Positions 9,832-18,135 of a stretch of 64,000 nt of DNA are shown here, piece by piece. This DNA comes from Thalassotalea sp. 1_MG-2023. Lineage in GTDB: Bacteria; Pseudomonadota; Gammaproteobacteria; Enterobacterales; Alteromonadaceae. The stretch spans positions 124,001-188,000 of the forward strand of contig NZ_JAUOPD010000006.1 in the NCBI RefSeq assembly GCF_030546745.1. The letters are read 5' to 3'. The notes beneath the pieces were generated by a model, which was not told where the DNA came from, made no database searches, and saw only the letters and a list, made by a program, of their open reading frames with translations. The first letter of the stretch is position 1, and every line of letters starts with the position of its first letter. Both the position numbers and the translations under genes were made by a program.

Positions 9832-10788
9832 ATGTCATTAAACTTTTTAGACTTTGAGCAGCCGATTGCTGAACTTGAAGCAAAAATTGAAGAACTACGA
9901 TTAGTCAGCAAAGGGCAAGAATTAGATCTTGACCTAGAAGAGCAAATTAATCAGTTAAAAGAAAAAAACAAAGAACAAACAAGAAAAATATTTGCCAATT
10001 TAGATCCATGGCAAACGGCGCGTGTTGCTCGTCATCCTCAGCGACCTTATACCTATGATTACCTGTCGCGTATTTTTACTGACTTCGATGAGTTGGCAGG
10101 TGATAGGGCATATGCTGACGATAAAGCAATCGTAGGTGGTACGGCTAGATTAGATGGCAGACCTGTGATGATTATTGGCCATCAAAAAGGCCGTTCGACG
10201 ACGGAAAAAGTAAAACGCAACTTTGGTATGCCAAGACCAGAAGGCTACCGTAAAGCGTTACGTTTAATGGAAATGGCTGAACGCTTTAATATGCCTATTA
10301 TTACCTTTATTGATACGCCAGGTGCATACCCAGGTATTGGTGCTGAAGAGCGTGGTCAAAGTGAAGCGATTGCGAAGAACCTACAAGTAATGGCGCGCTT
10401 AAATGTACCGGTTATTTGTACGGTTATCGGTGAAGGGGGTTCTGGTGGTGCCTTAGCGATTGGTGTGGGCGACCGAGTTAACATGCTTGAGTATTCAACG
10501 TATTCGGTTATTTCACCTGAAGGCTGTGCTTCTATTTTATGGAAAACAGCAGAAAAAGCACCAACAGCCGCTGAAGCGATGGGGATCACTGCAAAGCGTA
10601 TTAAAGAGTTAGGCCTGATTGATAATGTGATCACTGAACCAATGGGCGGTGCGCATCGTGATAAAGATGAAATGGCTGCTGTGTTAAAGCAATCGCTTAA
10701 AGACGGTTTAGCTGAGCTAGAAGGCTTAACTAGCGAAGAATTAATAGAGCAACGCTATCAACGACTCATGTCTTACGGCTATTGCTAA
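9832..10788 (+). CDS. accA: Acetyl-CoA carboxylase carboxyltransferase subunit alpha
   Basis: AccA with AccD transfers the carboxyl group from biotin to acetyl-CoA, giving malonyl-CoA for fatty acid synthesis. The 318-residue protein shows the crotonase-like motifs [36 protein letters not shown] and [15 protein letters not shown]. It follows dnaE by 53 bases, as in E. coli, and TAGGTAA lies upstream of the ATG. A terminator begins within 9 bases of its stop. Confidence 0.97.
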   Translation: MSLNFLDFEQPIAELEAKIEELRLVSKGQELDLDLEEQINQLKEKNKEQTRKIFANLDPWQTARVARHPQRPYTYDYLSRIFTDFDELAGDRAYADDKAIVGGTARLDGRPVMIIGHQKGRSTTEKVKRNFGMPRPEGYRKALRLMEMAERFNMPIITFIDTPGAYPGIGAEERGQSEAIAKNLQVMARLNVPVICTVIGEGGSGGALAIGVGDRVNMLEYSTYSVISPEGCASILWKTAEKAPTAAEAMGITAKRIKELGLIDNVITEPMGGAHRDKDEMAAVLKQSLKDGLAELEGLTSEELIEQRYQRLMSYGYC

Positions 10789-10796
10789 TAATGAGG

Positions 10797-10827
10797 GGCT
10801 TGATGTTAACGCATCAAGCCTTTTTCT
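10797..10827 (+). terminator. Terminator between accA and tilS
   Basis: A perfect 9-bp stem (GGCTTGATG 10797-10805, CATCAAGCC 10812-10820) with a TTAACG loop is followed by TTTTTCT. The T tract ends directly against the tilS ATG at 10828, so the 3' arm and T tract occupy the place where a tilS ribosome-binding site would be. Confidence 0.85.
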
Positions 10828-12183
10828 ATGAACAGCATTTATGCTCAATTTCAGCAGCAGTTACTCCCCTTTATTGAATGCCCTATTTGCATCGCTTATA
10901 GCGGAGGAATTGACTCTCAAGTATTGCTACACCTCTTTGCGAGGTTAAAAAAAACTACCCCTTTACTTTCAATAACAGCATGCCATGTTAATCATGGTTT
11001 AAGTAAAGACGCAGGTAAATGGCAGAACTTTGCAGCTAAACAATGTGCATTGCACGGTATTTCATTGAATACTGAAACAGTCCACCTAGTTAAAGAGTCT
11101 CGACAAAGCCTTGAAGCCATTGCAAGAGAGGCACGATATAAAGTCTTTGACCAAGTCACACCAAGTAACGCGTTAATTGTTACAGGTCATCATTTAAATG
11201 ATCAAATGGAAAGTTTTATACTCGCATTAAAAAGAGGTTCAGGTGTGCAAGGCCTAGCAGCTATAAAACCTGTCTCGCAATTCCGTTCTACCAGTAAAAC
11301 TTTATTACGGCCATTGTTATCTATTTCTAGACAAGAGATTGAAGCTTATGCCAATGAAAATAAATTGCTTTGGGTTGAAGATGAGTCAAACAACGATCCA
11401 ATTTTTGATCGTAACTTTATCCGTCATCAAATCACGCCAATATTAGAAAGCCGTTGGCCTAGTATTGCGTACAGTATTGCTCGTACTGTGTCACATTGCC
11501 AAGAAACGCAGACATTAATTGATGAAATTGCCGCGCAAGATTTAGCTAAGTGTTGTCCTGAACAGGCTAAAGGTCTTTGTATTGACGCATTACTCGATTT
11601 ATCAACAATTAGGCGAAAGCACGTCATTCGCTTTTTTTTAGCTTCACATAATATAACCATGCCAAGTGAGCAACAGTTACAACAGCTTTTTGCTGGCTTA
11701 AGTGTTGGATCAGAAAGTAAGCGACAAGTTAAAGTTGGCGATGGTTGGTTACGTCAGTATCAAGGAAAGCTTTATTTAACACAAAGCTATACAGATGTGC
11801 AGAAATGGCAACAAGTCATAGATGTACAAGAGTTAGTGGACAGCCCCATTCATATCACTTTACCTGATAATATGGGGACATTAACATTGAGCCATTGCAC
11901 AAAAGAGTGTACGCAAGCGCAAGTGTTTTCAGTGGATAATACAACTAAAGAGCTAACTGTCTCATTTACGCAACCACAAGATAAAGTCTTACCTGATTAT
12001 CGACAACATCGACGTGAAATGAAGAAAGTTTGGCAAGAGTTGAATGTTGCGCCTTGGCTACGAAAACGCACACCGATGATTTATCTGGATAAACAACTGG
12101 TTGCGGTAGCGACTTATTTTGTCTGTCAGCCTTATGTTAAAGATAAACATCAATTAAATATCAAAGTTGACTGGCTAGAATAA
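10828..12183 (+). CDS. tilS: tRNA(Ile)-lysidine synthetase TilS
   Basis: TilS attaches lysine to C34 of the minor tRNA-Ile(CAU), changing its codon reading from AUG to AUA. The PP-loop motif SGGIDS lies at residues 25-30 and is followed by the expected helical linker and C-terminal tRNA-binding domains (451 residues). The ATG at 10828 is the only in-frame standard start before the PP-loop, yet it follows a terminator hairpin directly and has no Shine-Dalgarno sequence; leaderless or hairpin-dependent translation is possible. Confidence 0.93.
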   Translation: MNSIYAQFQQQLLPFIECPICIAYSGGIDSQVLLHLFARLKKTTPLLSITACHVNHGLSKDAGKWQNFAAKQCALHGISLNTETVHLVKESRQSLEAIAREARYKVFDQVTPSNALIVTGHHLNDQMESFILALKRGSGVQGLAAIKPVSQFRSTSKTLLRPLLSISRQEIEAYANENKLLWVEDESNNDPIFDRNFIRHQITPILESRWPSIAYSIARTVSHCQETQTLIDEIAAQDLAKCCPEQAKGLCIDALLDLSTIRRKHVIRFFLASHNITMPSEQQLQQLFAGLSVGSESKRQVKVGDGWLRQYQGKLYLTQSYTDVQKWQQVIDVQELVDSPIHITLPDNMGTLTLSHCTKECTQAQVFSVDNTTKELTVSFTQPQDKVLPDYRQHRREMKKVWQELNVAPWLRKRTPMIYLDKQLVAVATYFVCQPYVKDKHQLNIKVDWLE

Positions 12184-12258
12184 AGTGAGTCAGGTTAGAA
12201 TAAACGCATTCGGCATTTATGCCACCCCCACAAAAATATTATAACAATCGGAGTTTCT

Positions 12259-13431
12259 ATGAATTTAGTATTAAAGCTTATTATCGGTATAATCGCTGGT
12301 ATATTAGTTGGGCTTTACGCACCCGAATTTATTGTTCAGTTAGTATTTACTGCGCAGAACCTTATTGGTCAACTGATTAAATTTACTATTCCACTGATCA
12401 TCTTATTTTATATTGCCAGCGGTATTGCCTCTTTGCCTAAAGGCTCCGGTTCATTGCTAGGTAAAACGGTAGGATTAGCCTATGGTTCAACTATTATTGC
12501 CGGTATTCTTGCCTTTATAGTTGCTAGTAATGTCTTGCCTGAGTTAACAGCGAGCACAGTTGCAGAAGCCTCACATGGTGGCACAGCTAAAGGCTTTATC
12601 GACATTCAAATAACGCCGCTATTTGATGTGATGACGGCATTAGCGATAGCGTTTATTTTTGGTATTGGTATTAGTGCGACAAATGCTAACTCATTAAGAA
12701 CGACCTTAAATGAAGCAAAAGATGTGATTGAACAATTACTATCAAAGGTTATTATTCCTGCGCTGCCATTTTATATCGCGGGTGTTTTTGCCGAAATGAC
12801 CGTTGATGGTTCCGTTTTCTCAACCTTAAAAACCTTTGGTATTGTACTTGTACTTGCGCTTGTTATGCATTGGATTTGGATCACTGTATTGTATGTAACG
12901 ACAGGCCTTGCTATTGGAAAGTCTCCAGCAACATTGTTAAAAAATATGCTGCCAGCATATTTCACAGCATTAGGTACTATGTCTAGTGCGGCGACAATTC
13001 CTGTGTCACTACGTGCAAACAAAGAGAATGAAGTAAGCGATGGCGTGGCTAATTTTACCGTGCCATTATGTGCTTCAATTCATTTAAGCGGTTCAACAAT
13101 TACCATCGTTACTTGTGCTACGGCAGTAATGATCATGACTCCTGGGTTATCCTTACCAGGGTTAACTGGTATGTTAGGCTTTATTTTTATGCTTGGTGTT
13201 ACTATGATCGCTGCACCAGGCGCGCCTGGTGGTGCTGTGATGGCTGCGTTAGGGTTATTAGCAAGTATGCTAGGATTTACTGATGCAGCACTAGCATTAA
13301 TGATCGCTCTTTATATGGCTCAAGATAGCTTCGGTACAGCATGTAATGTAACTGGCGATGGTGCAATTGCGCTTTGGGTAGATAAGTTTGCCGGCGGAGA
13401 AGGGCTAACGCCTATCACTGATAAAGAATAA
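12259..13431 (+). CDS. Sodium:dicarboxylate/amino acid symporter (SDF family)
   Basis: This is an inner-membrane secondary transporter of the dicarboxylate/amino acid:cation symporter family (glutamate transporter fold). The 390-residue protein starts with hydrophobic helices (LVLKLIIGIIAGILVGLY) and carries the conserved re-entrant loop region FTALGTMSSAATIPVSL, the equivalent of the serine-rich motif, and the late motif MAQDSFGTACNVTGDGAIAL. The exact substrate (aspartate, glutamate, serine or C4-dicarboxylates) cannot be told from sequence alone. CGGAG precedes the ATG, and a terminator follows. Confidence 0.9.
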   Translation: MNLVLKLIIGIIAGILVGLYAPEFIVQLVFTAQNLIGQLIKFTIPLIILFYIASGIASLPKGSGSLLGKTVGLAYGSTIIAGILAFIVASNVLPELTASTVAEASHGGTAKGFIDIQITPLFDVMTALAIAFIFGIGISATNANSLRTTLNEAKDVIEQLLSKVIIPALPFYIAGVFAEMTVDGSVFSTLKTFGIVLVLALVMHWIWITVLYVTTGLAIGKSPATLLKNMLPAYFTALGTMSSAATIPVSLRANKENEVSDGVANFTVPLCASIHLSGSTITIVTCATAVMIMTPGLSLPGLTGMLGFIFMLGVTMIAAPGAPGGAVMAALGLLASMLGFTDAALALMIALYMAQDSFGTACNVTGDGAIALWVDKFAGGEGLTPITDKE

Positions 13432-13450
13432 ATTACACTTTATTCAATAG

Positions 13451-13474
13451 AAGGTCGCGATAGCGGCCTTTTTT
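13451..13474 (+). terminator. Terminator after the SDF symporter
   Basis: AAGGTCGC and GCGGCCTT pair (one G-T pair) around a 4-base loop, followed by a run of T. It closes the symporter gene. Confidence 0.75.
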
Positions 13475-13499
13475 GTGGTTTTATTTTATATAAAACCAC
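13475..13499. repeat. Second hairpin, 10-bp perfect stem
   Basis: GTGGTTTTAT (13475-13484) and ATAAAACCAC (13490-13499) form a perfect inverted repeat with a TTTAT loop immediately after the symporter terminator and 55 bases before the next start codon. It may be a back-up terminator (TATTTTT follows) or an operator for the PhnA-like gene. Confidence 0.5.
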
Positions 13500-13554
13500 T
13501 ATTTTTATAAGGGTTTTGCAGGCATAATAGCGCAAAATTTATGAGGATTTATTA

Positions 13555-14124
13555 ATGTCAGTAGAACAAGCTTTGCAAGCACGAAGTAATTCACAATGCG
13601 AACTTTGCACATCAAAGGATTCATTATCTGTCTATCTTGTACCTCCGGAAAGCGATGGAAGCGTGCAACAAACAGCTTATTTGTGCGCTACATGTATAGA
13701 TCAAATAAATGGTGATCAAGACATGAACCTTAATCATTGGCGCTGTTTAAACGATAGCATGTGGAGTCAAGAACCGGTGATTCAGGTATTGTCTTATCGT
13801 ATGTTACATAAGCTATCTTCAGAGAGCTGGGCACAAGATGCAATAGACATGCTTTACTTAGAAGATAACGTAAAACATTGGGCTGAACAGGGTATAGCGG
13901 CAGAGCAAACTAATGGGCCAACACGTGATAGTAATGGTACTGAATTACAAGCTGGCGATAACGTGACCTTGATAAAAGATTTAAAAGTAAAGGGTGCTAA
14001 TTTTATTGCAAAACAAGGCACCATGGTCAGAGGTATTTCATTAACTGATAACCCTGAGCATATAGAAGGTAAAGTAAATGGCACTAAAATTGTGCTTGTT
14101 TCAGCTTACTTAAAAAAAGCGTAG
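13555..14124 (+). CDS. PhnA-like zinc-ribbon protein
   Basis: The 189-residue protein begins with a zinc-ribbon-like part holding two CxxC pairs (CELC near residue 15 and CATC near residue 46) and ends with the compact PhnA domain (DSNGTELQAGDNVTLIKDLKVKG to the end, LVSAYLKKA). PhnA/YjdM proteins are named for a historical link to phosphonate genes, but their real role is not settled, and no phosphonate genes are near. It appears to be a single-gene unit. Function is not assigned here. Confidence 0.85.
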   Translation: MSVEQALQARSNSQCELCTSKDSLSVYLVPPESDGSVQQTAYLCATCIDQINGDQDMNLNHWRCLNDSMWSQEPVIQVLSYRMLHKLSSESWAQDAIDMLYLEDNVKHWAEQGIAAEQTNGPTRDSNGTELQAGDNVTLIKDLKVKGANFIAKQGTMVRGISLTDNPEHIEGKVNGTKIVLVSAYLKKA

Positions 14125-14147
14125 GGTAAAATCACATAATACGTGTA

Positions 14148-14176
14148 TTGACTTATTGTCAGCACATGGTCATTAT
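14148..14176 (+). promoter_or_regulatory. Candidate promoter for the EamA leader
   Basis: TTGACT (14148-14153) and CATTAT (14171-14176) are separated by 17 bases, a fair match to a sigma-70 promoter. Transcription would start near 14183, placing the short leader ORF starting at 14220, the hairpins and the terminator in the leader. Confidence 0.45.
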
Positions 14177-14219
14177 TAGCTTACTTAATGAATTTTATAA
14201 AAAACGTCGTAAGAATTAC

Positions 14220-14315
14220 ATGTTAACTTTTCAGCAAATAGTCCTCTGTAAAACACCTAAACTACGTATTGTTGTTAAAACAATGCGCTGGTGTGTTTTT
14301 GCTGCGGAAAGATAA
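14220..14315 (+). CDS. Candidate leader peptide, 31 codons
   Basis: A short open frame (MLTFQQIVLC... ending RWCVFAAER) lies wholly inside the putative leader of the EamA gene; an in-frame ATG at 14166 would make it 49 codons but lies upstream of the predicted transcript start. The upstream TAAGAA is only a weak ribosome-binding sequence. The peptide is basic and has no obvious homologue known to me. Its last codons contain CTGCGG (14302-14307), which can pair with the 5' arm of the following terminator. It may be a regulatory leader peptide or a chance frame in a small RNA. Confidence 0.3.
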   Translation: MLTFQQIVLCKTPKLRIVVKTMRWCVFAAER

Positions 14316-14333
14316 CGTTCGTTTTTGTCTTAA

Positions 14334-14360
14334 AACCGCAGTTTCTACTGCGGTTTTTTT
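14334..14360 (+). terminator. Terminator/attenuator in the EamA leader
   Basis: AACCGCAGT (14334-14342) and ACTGCGGTT (14347-14355) make a perfect 9-bp stem with a TTCT loop and a run of T. It lies between the candidate promoter at 14148 and the EamA ATG at 14407. The upstream CTGCGG at 14302-14307 duplicates the 3' arm and could form an alternative hairpin with the 5' arm, as in attenuators. Confidence 0.8.
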
Positions 14361-14406
14361 GTTTTAATCGCAGCAATAACTGTTTTAATCCCTAAGGAGT
14401 AAAGCA

Positions 14407-15321
14407 ATGCGTGTACCGATAGCGTATCTCGCTGTTGTGATAATTTGGTCAACTACGCCACTAGGTATAGTTTGGAGTAGTGAGTCAGTGCATCCCACCA
14501 TGGCTGTACTACTACGCATGCTTATTGCGTGGTTCATTGGCATGTCGATAATACTGACTTGTCGTATTGCGATGCCTTGGCATAAAACAGCGCTTAAGCT
14601 TTATGGGTTTTCCTCTGTCGGCATTTTTGGTGGTATGTCATTTTCATACATGGCAGCCACGTATATTTCATCAGGGTTGATGTCATTGGTGTTTGGATTA
14701 GCACCCATTCTATCTGGGTTTCTTGCTCAAAAGATGCTATCTGAACCACGCTTTTCTTTGACTAAAAAAGTGGCGCTAGTTGCTGCTTTAACTGGATTGT
14801 TGATTGTTTGTCTTGATAATATCGCGTTAAAAAATGATGCATATGTTGGTATTGGTTTAATTTTAGCTGGCGTGTTCTTTTTTAGTGTTAGTGGCGTATT
14901 AATAAAATCAGTACCGATTGCAATTAATCCCATTGCGACGACTGTAGGTGCACTAACCTTTAGCGTTCCGTTATTTTTTAGTCTATGGTTTATTTTTGAT
15001 GGTTCAATTCCTTTTGAACAATGGCAATTTCGATCCATTGCGGCGATTATTTATTTAGGTATTTTTGGCTCACTTTTAGGTTTTATTGCTTATTTCTATG
15101 TGTTACAAAAGTTATCAGCTAGTACGGTTGCCTTAGTAACTATGATCACTCCGGTATTGGCACTGATTTTAGGCTATGTTTTTAATGATGAGCAATTAAC
15201 GCCTAGAATCATAATCGGCGCAATTTTTGTTATTTTTGGTTTATCTTGCTTTCAATGGAGCACAAAGGTTGAAGCACTTGTTACTAAAAGCATGAAACGA
15301 AAGGTAACCACAATTGAATGA
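14407..15321 (+). CDS. EamA/DMT-family transporter
   Basis: This 304-residue inner-membrane protein has about ten hydrophobic segments in two EamA repeats (roughly residues 5-140 and 150-290), typical of drug/metabolite exporters. The first helix, AYLAVVIIWSTTPLGIVW, carries the usual WSTTPL-type motif. AAGGAGT precedes the ATG. The gene overlaps the following acetyltransferase by 8 bases, so the two are probably made together. The exported compound is unknown; it is only distantly similar to the second EamA protein of this window (40928-41818). Confidence 0.88.
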   Translation: MRVPIAYLAVVIIWSTTPLGIVWSSESVHPTMAVLLRMLIAWFIGMSIILTCRIAMPWHKTALKLYGFSSVGIFGGMSFSYMAATYISSGLMSLVFGLAPILSGFLAQKMLSEPRFSLTKKVALVAALTGLLIVCLDNIALKNDAYVGIGLILAGVFFFSVSGVLIKSVPIAINPIATTVGALTFSVPLFFSLWFIFDGSIPFEQWQFRSIAAIIYLGIFGSLLGFIAYFYVLQKLSASTVALVTMITPVLALILGYVFNDEQLTPRIIIGAIFVIFGLSCFQWSTKVEALVTKSMKRKVTTIE

Positions 15322-15772
15322 TGTTTCCACTAATTCATTATCCATTACTTTTCGCAAAGCAGTGGATTCTGATATCAGCTTTTTAATTGCACTTCGCAAA
15401 GAAACCATGACTGAGCACCTTTTAACCGCAGGTCTTATGTATACTGATGAGCAACATATAGCCAGAATTACAGAACACTTTGAAGACTCTTATATTATTT
15501 GCTTTGACGATGTTTCAATAGGGCTAATAAAGCTGGCACAATTTAAAGAAAAGTGGCACATTCGGCAGTTACAAATAGCACGTAATTACCAAGGCAGAGG
15601 GCTAGGTACTAAGCTGTTAACACTGCTTCAAAATAAAGCATCACAAATACAAGTGCCTATTTCATTAAACGTACTTTTTAAAAACCCTGCACGTAAACTA
15701 TACCAAAGAGCAGGTTTCGTTATTGTTGGTGAGAATTCGTTGGAATATCAAATGCTTTGGCGTTCCAAGTAG
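15314..15772 (+). CDS. GNAT-family N-acetyltransferase
   Basis: A 152-residue GCN5-related acetyltransferase. The acetyl-CoA binding motif A is visible as IARNYQGRGLGTKLL (Q/RxxGxG/A pattern), followed by SLNVLFKNPARKLYQRAGF, the typical motif B. The start is TTG at 15314, inside the end of the EamA gene, with AAGG about ten bases upstream; the overlapping ATGs are out of frame. Overlap with an exporter suggests that it may acetylate the same small molecule, but this is only inference. Confidence 0.85.
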   Translation: MNDVSTNSLSITFRKAVDSDISFLIALRKETMTEHLLTAGLMYTDEQHIARITEHFEDSYIICFDDVSIGLIKLAQFKEKWHIRQLQIARNYQGRGLGTKLLTLLQNKASQIQVPISLNVLFKNPARKLYQRAGFVIVGENSLEYQMLWRSK

Positions 15773-15806
15773 TGTATTCATATTATTGAGCATGAAAAAA
15801 TAGAAA

Positions 15807-17147
15807 TTATTGATAATCAGCCCAAGCTTGTAATAAATTTTGATGCAATGTTTCCATTTGAGCGTTAAGTATACTTTGTGCAGAGCTATCTACCGGAAGT
15901 TCATCTTTAAGAAAACTAGGCACAATACGAAATACTTTTTTAAATAACCATAGTATTTCGTATTGTAAATCGTCAAGTTCTTGTAACTCTTGATGTACTT
16001 CATCGTAATCTTCTTTTTTGATGCTTTCTAACCAATCTAAGGTTTCTGTACTATCAAAGCCACCGCGCTTAATAATATTATTGATTTGCTGATTAGCATC
16101 AAATAAGGCTTTACTGTGTTTTCCTGATAAATTTTCAGGAATATGAGTAATAAAATCATTAAAAGCAAGATGTAACTGCATGATACGAATGCGCTTTAAT
16201 ATAATCCGTTTGGGTAAAGACGTAAAAGTTTGGCGATCAATTATTTCTGCGCTATCAAGTTGTGCATGTTGTAAAATATTATACATCGCTTGATAAAATT
16301 CAAATTTAAAGGCATGAGAATTAATTTGAAGATAAGGTGAAATATTCGCCATTGATTTTCCTGACTTATCAAATTGGCGTGTGCGAATATGACAAATTAA
16401 ATCTGCAAGCCCAACTAACTGTCCGAAATTGCCAAGTTGGTCGTTATGTAAACCCATGGGGTAGCCACTGCCGTCGTAACGTTCATGATGCTCTTTTATG
16501 CCACGAAGCACTTCACTGCCAAAGGGGTGAATAAGCTTGGCAATAGCTAAACTTATCTTAATATGTTGCTTGAATGCATCCCATTCTTTATCAGTAAAAT
16601 TACTTCGTTTACTGACTAATGTAGGATCAATGTGTAATAAGCCAATATCATGTAAAAGACCGATATAAAAAGTATGATTAATTTGCTCTAGCGTTAGCTT
16701 CGTTTCTTTTGCTATCAGGCATGCAAGCCAAGTACTGAATAAGGTTTGTTCAAATAAATCGGGCAGTTGAATTTTCATGATGGTGAGCTTTTGCAGTAAA
16801 ATTCTTGGAATTTGTTTAACTGCGCAAAGCTGGTTTAATATGCTTGCGAAATTGGTATTGCTGTGAATTTGAATAAGATCTGGATATTTGTTGATAAATT
16901 GCTGAAATTCTTGCTCTAATGAGGCATTAGTTAAACACCCCTGGACGGTAATCAATTCATCGAGCTGGCTTTGCATTTTATGTCCAACGAGAAACTCTTG
17001 CACTCGATGTTCGATTGCTGTGCCTTTCGGTACCAATAACACACCAAACTTATTGTAGATATTTTCTACAGCCACAACTTTATTCGTGGTGCTTACATCT
17101 GTCAGGTGGTTGATGTAATGTTCGTTGTTTTCTACCTCTAAATCCAC
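15807..17147 (-). CDS. HD-GYP domain protein, probable c-di-GMP phosphodiesterase
   Basis: The middle of this 446-residue cytoplasmic protein is an HD-GYP domain, which breaks down cyclic di-GMP: LLHDIG (H166, D167), EHHERYDGSGYP (HHE 220-222, GSGYP 226-230) are all present, so the enzyme should be active. The first 150 residues resemble the DUF3391-like or regulatory N-termini of such proteins but I do not recognise a specific domain; no receiver domain or membrane segment is seen. The start is GTG with AAGGA seven bases upstream. It appears to be a single-gene unit. Confidence 0.88.
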   Translation of the reverse strand: MDLEVENNEHYINHLTDVSTTNKVVAVENIYNKFGVLLVPKGTAIEHRVQEFLVGHKMQSQLDELITVQGCLTNASLEQEFQQFINKYPDLIQIHSNTNFASILNQLCAVKQIPRILLQKLTIMKIQLPDLFEQTLFSTWLACLIAKETKLTLEQINHTFYIGLLHDIGLLHIDPTLVSKRSNFTDKEWDAFKQHIKISLAIAKLIHPFGSEVLRGIKEHHERYDGSGYPMGLHNDQLGNFGQLVGLADLICHIRTRQFDKSGKSMANISPYLQINSHAFKFEFYQAMYNILQHAQLDSAEIIDRQTFTSLPKRIILKRIRIMQLHLAFNDFITHIPENLSGKHSKALFDANQQINNIIKRGGFDSTETLDWLESIKKEDYDEVHQELQELDDLQYEILWLFKKVFRIVPSFLKDELPVDSSAQSILNAQMETLHQNLLQAWADYQ

Positions 17148-17291
17148 AGATAGATCCTTAAAGGGTTATCGATCGGCTAATACTTAAACTATTGAACTAT
17201 CGTCAGTTATAGCATAAAAGAATGTTAGTCGCGACGGTTTTGTTTTGTGGGCTATAGTGAAAATTGAACGTGATAGGAAAGTAAAAAGGAT

Positions 17292-17318
17292 AAAAACGGC
17301 AAATGATAAGCCGTTTTT
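17292..17318 (-). terminator. Terminator after fur
   Basis: AAAAACGGC and GCCGTTTTT form a perfect 9-bp inverted repeat with a 9-base loop, 17 bases after the fur stop on the minus strand. It is symmetrical and could act in both directions. Confidence 0.7.
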
Positions 17319-17334
17319 ATATGATTAAGATCAA

Positions 17335-17778
17335 CTATTGATGAGATTTACGGTACTTTTCACAAGCTTCTTGGTCTTCACATTCACCGTATAAATATAA
17401 GCTGTGATTAGTTAAGCGAATTTTATGATGTTTTGCTACATCTTCTTGGCGTTGCTCAATAACATCATCTTCGAATTCTACAACTTTGCCACATTTTAAA
17501 CACACAAGGTGATCATGATGCTTTTTATGGCTTAGTTCAAAAACGGATTTACCACCTTCAAAATGATGACGAGTAACAATGCCTGCATCGTCAAATTGGT
17601 TTAAAACGCGATAAACGGTCGCAAGACCAATTTCTTCATTTTGATCAAGCAGGATTTTATATACGTCTTCCGCACTTATATGCTGGTTGTTAGGATCTTG
17701 CAATATCGCTAAAATCTTAACGCGAGGTAACGTAATTTTTAATCCGGCTCTTTTTAGTTCTTCGTTTTGATCTGGCAT
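17335..17778 (-). CDS. fur: Ferric uptake regulator Fur
   Basis: Fur is the iron-responsive repressor of iron uptake genes. The 147-residue protein has the winged-helix part (LKRAGLKITLPRVKIL, GLATVYRVLNQFDDAGIVTRHHFEGGKSVFEL) and the metal-binding part with HHDH (87-90) and CLKC (C93, C96). The start at 17778 gives MPDQNEELKRAGLK, aligning with E. coli MTDNNTALKKAGLK; a TTG five codons upstream is in frame but not needed. No clear ribosome-binding sequence is present. It is transcribed alone. Confidence 0.96.
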   Translation of the reverse strand: MPDQNEELKRAGLKITLPRVKILAILQDPNNQHISAEDVYKILLDQNEEIGLATVYRVLNQFDDAGIVTRHHFEGGKSVFELSHKKHHDHLVCLKCGKVVEFEDDVIEQRQEDVAKHHKIRLTNHSLYLYGECEDQEACEKYRKSHQ

Positions 17779-17793
17779 GAAGTAACGTCTCAA

Positions 17794-18135
17794 TTGGTCG
17801 TAAAGGGTAAAATTATAGTGGCATTTGCCGTGATATTAAAGGGCTATTTAACGATATTTTTTATTATCGTGTTTCGGTTAATTATTTGATCACTTTACAA
17901 GAATTTTCTAATCAATGGTGATGAGAGAATCAAGGCAATATTTTATAGATACGCTCATTAAAAGTTGTTAATAATTTATTTGTTATTATCGATACCATGA
18001 CAAGAAAAGTGCAACAATGATTGTATCACCCGTTGAACTCAGTTTATTTTTTCAATGTATAAGATGAGCAATCAGGTTAACAGAGTAAAAAAAGCCTGCG
18101 TTAACGCAGGCTTTTTTATGGATATTTATGACAAC
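17794..18135. other. Intergenic region upstream of fur and downstream of fldA
   Basis: About 340 bases without a gene. It holds the fldA terminator (18087-18117) and, nearer fur, a dyad ACGATA-N8-TATCGT (17851-17870). The string TTATTATCG occurs twice (17861-17869 and 17983-17991). These could be regulator sites for fur, but none is a good match to the 19-bp Fur box. Confidence 0.5.
18087..18117 (-). terminator. Terminator after fldA
   Basis: AAAGCCTGCG and CGCAGGCTTT pair around TTAA, flanked by A and T runs on both sides, so it is a strong, bidirectional terminator ending the minus-strand fldA transcript. Confidence 0.88.

Noticed and set aside
17779-17793. Longer Fur N-terminus from an upstream TTG
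   Set aside because: The ATG at 17778 matches the known Fur N-terminus, and the extra five residues are not conserved.
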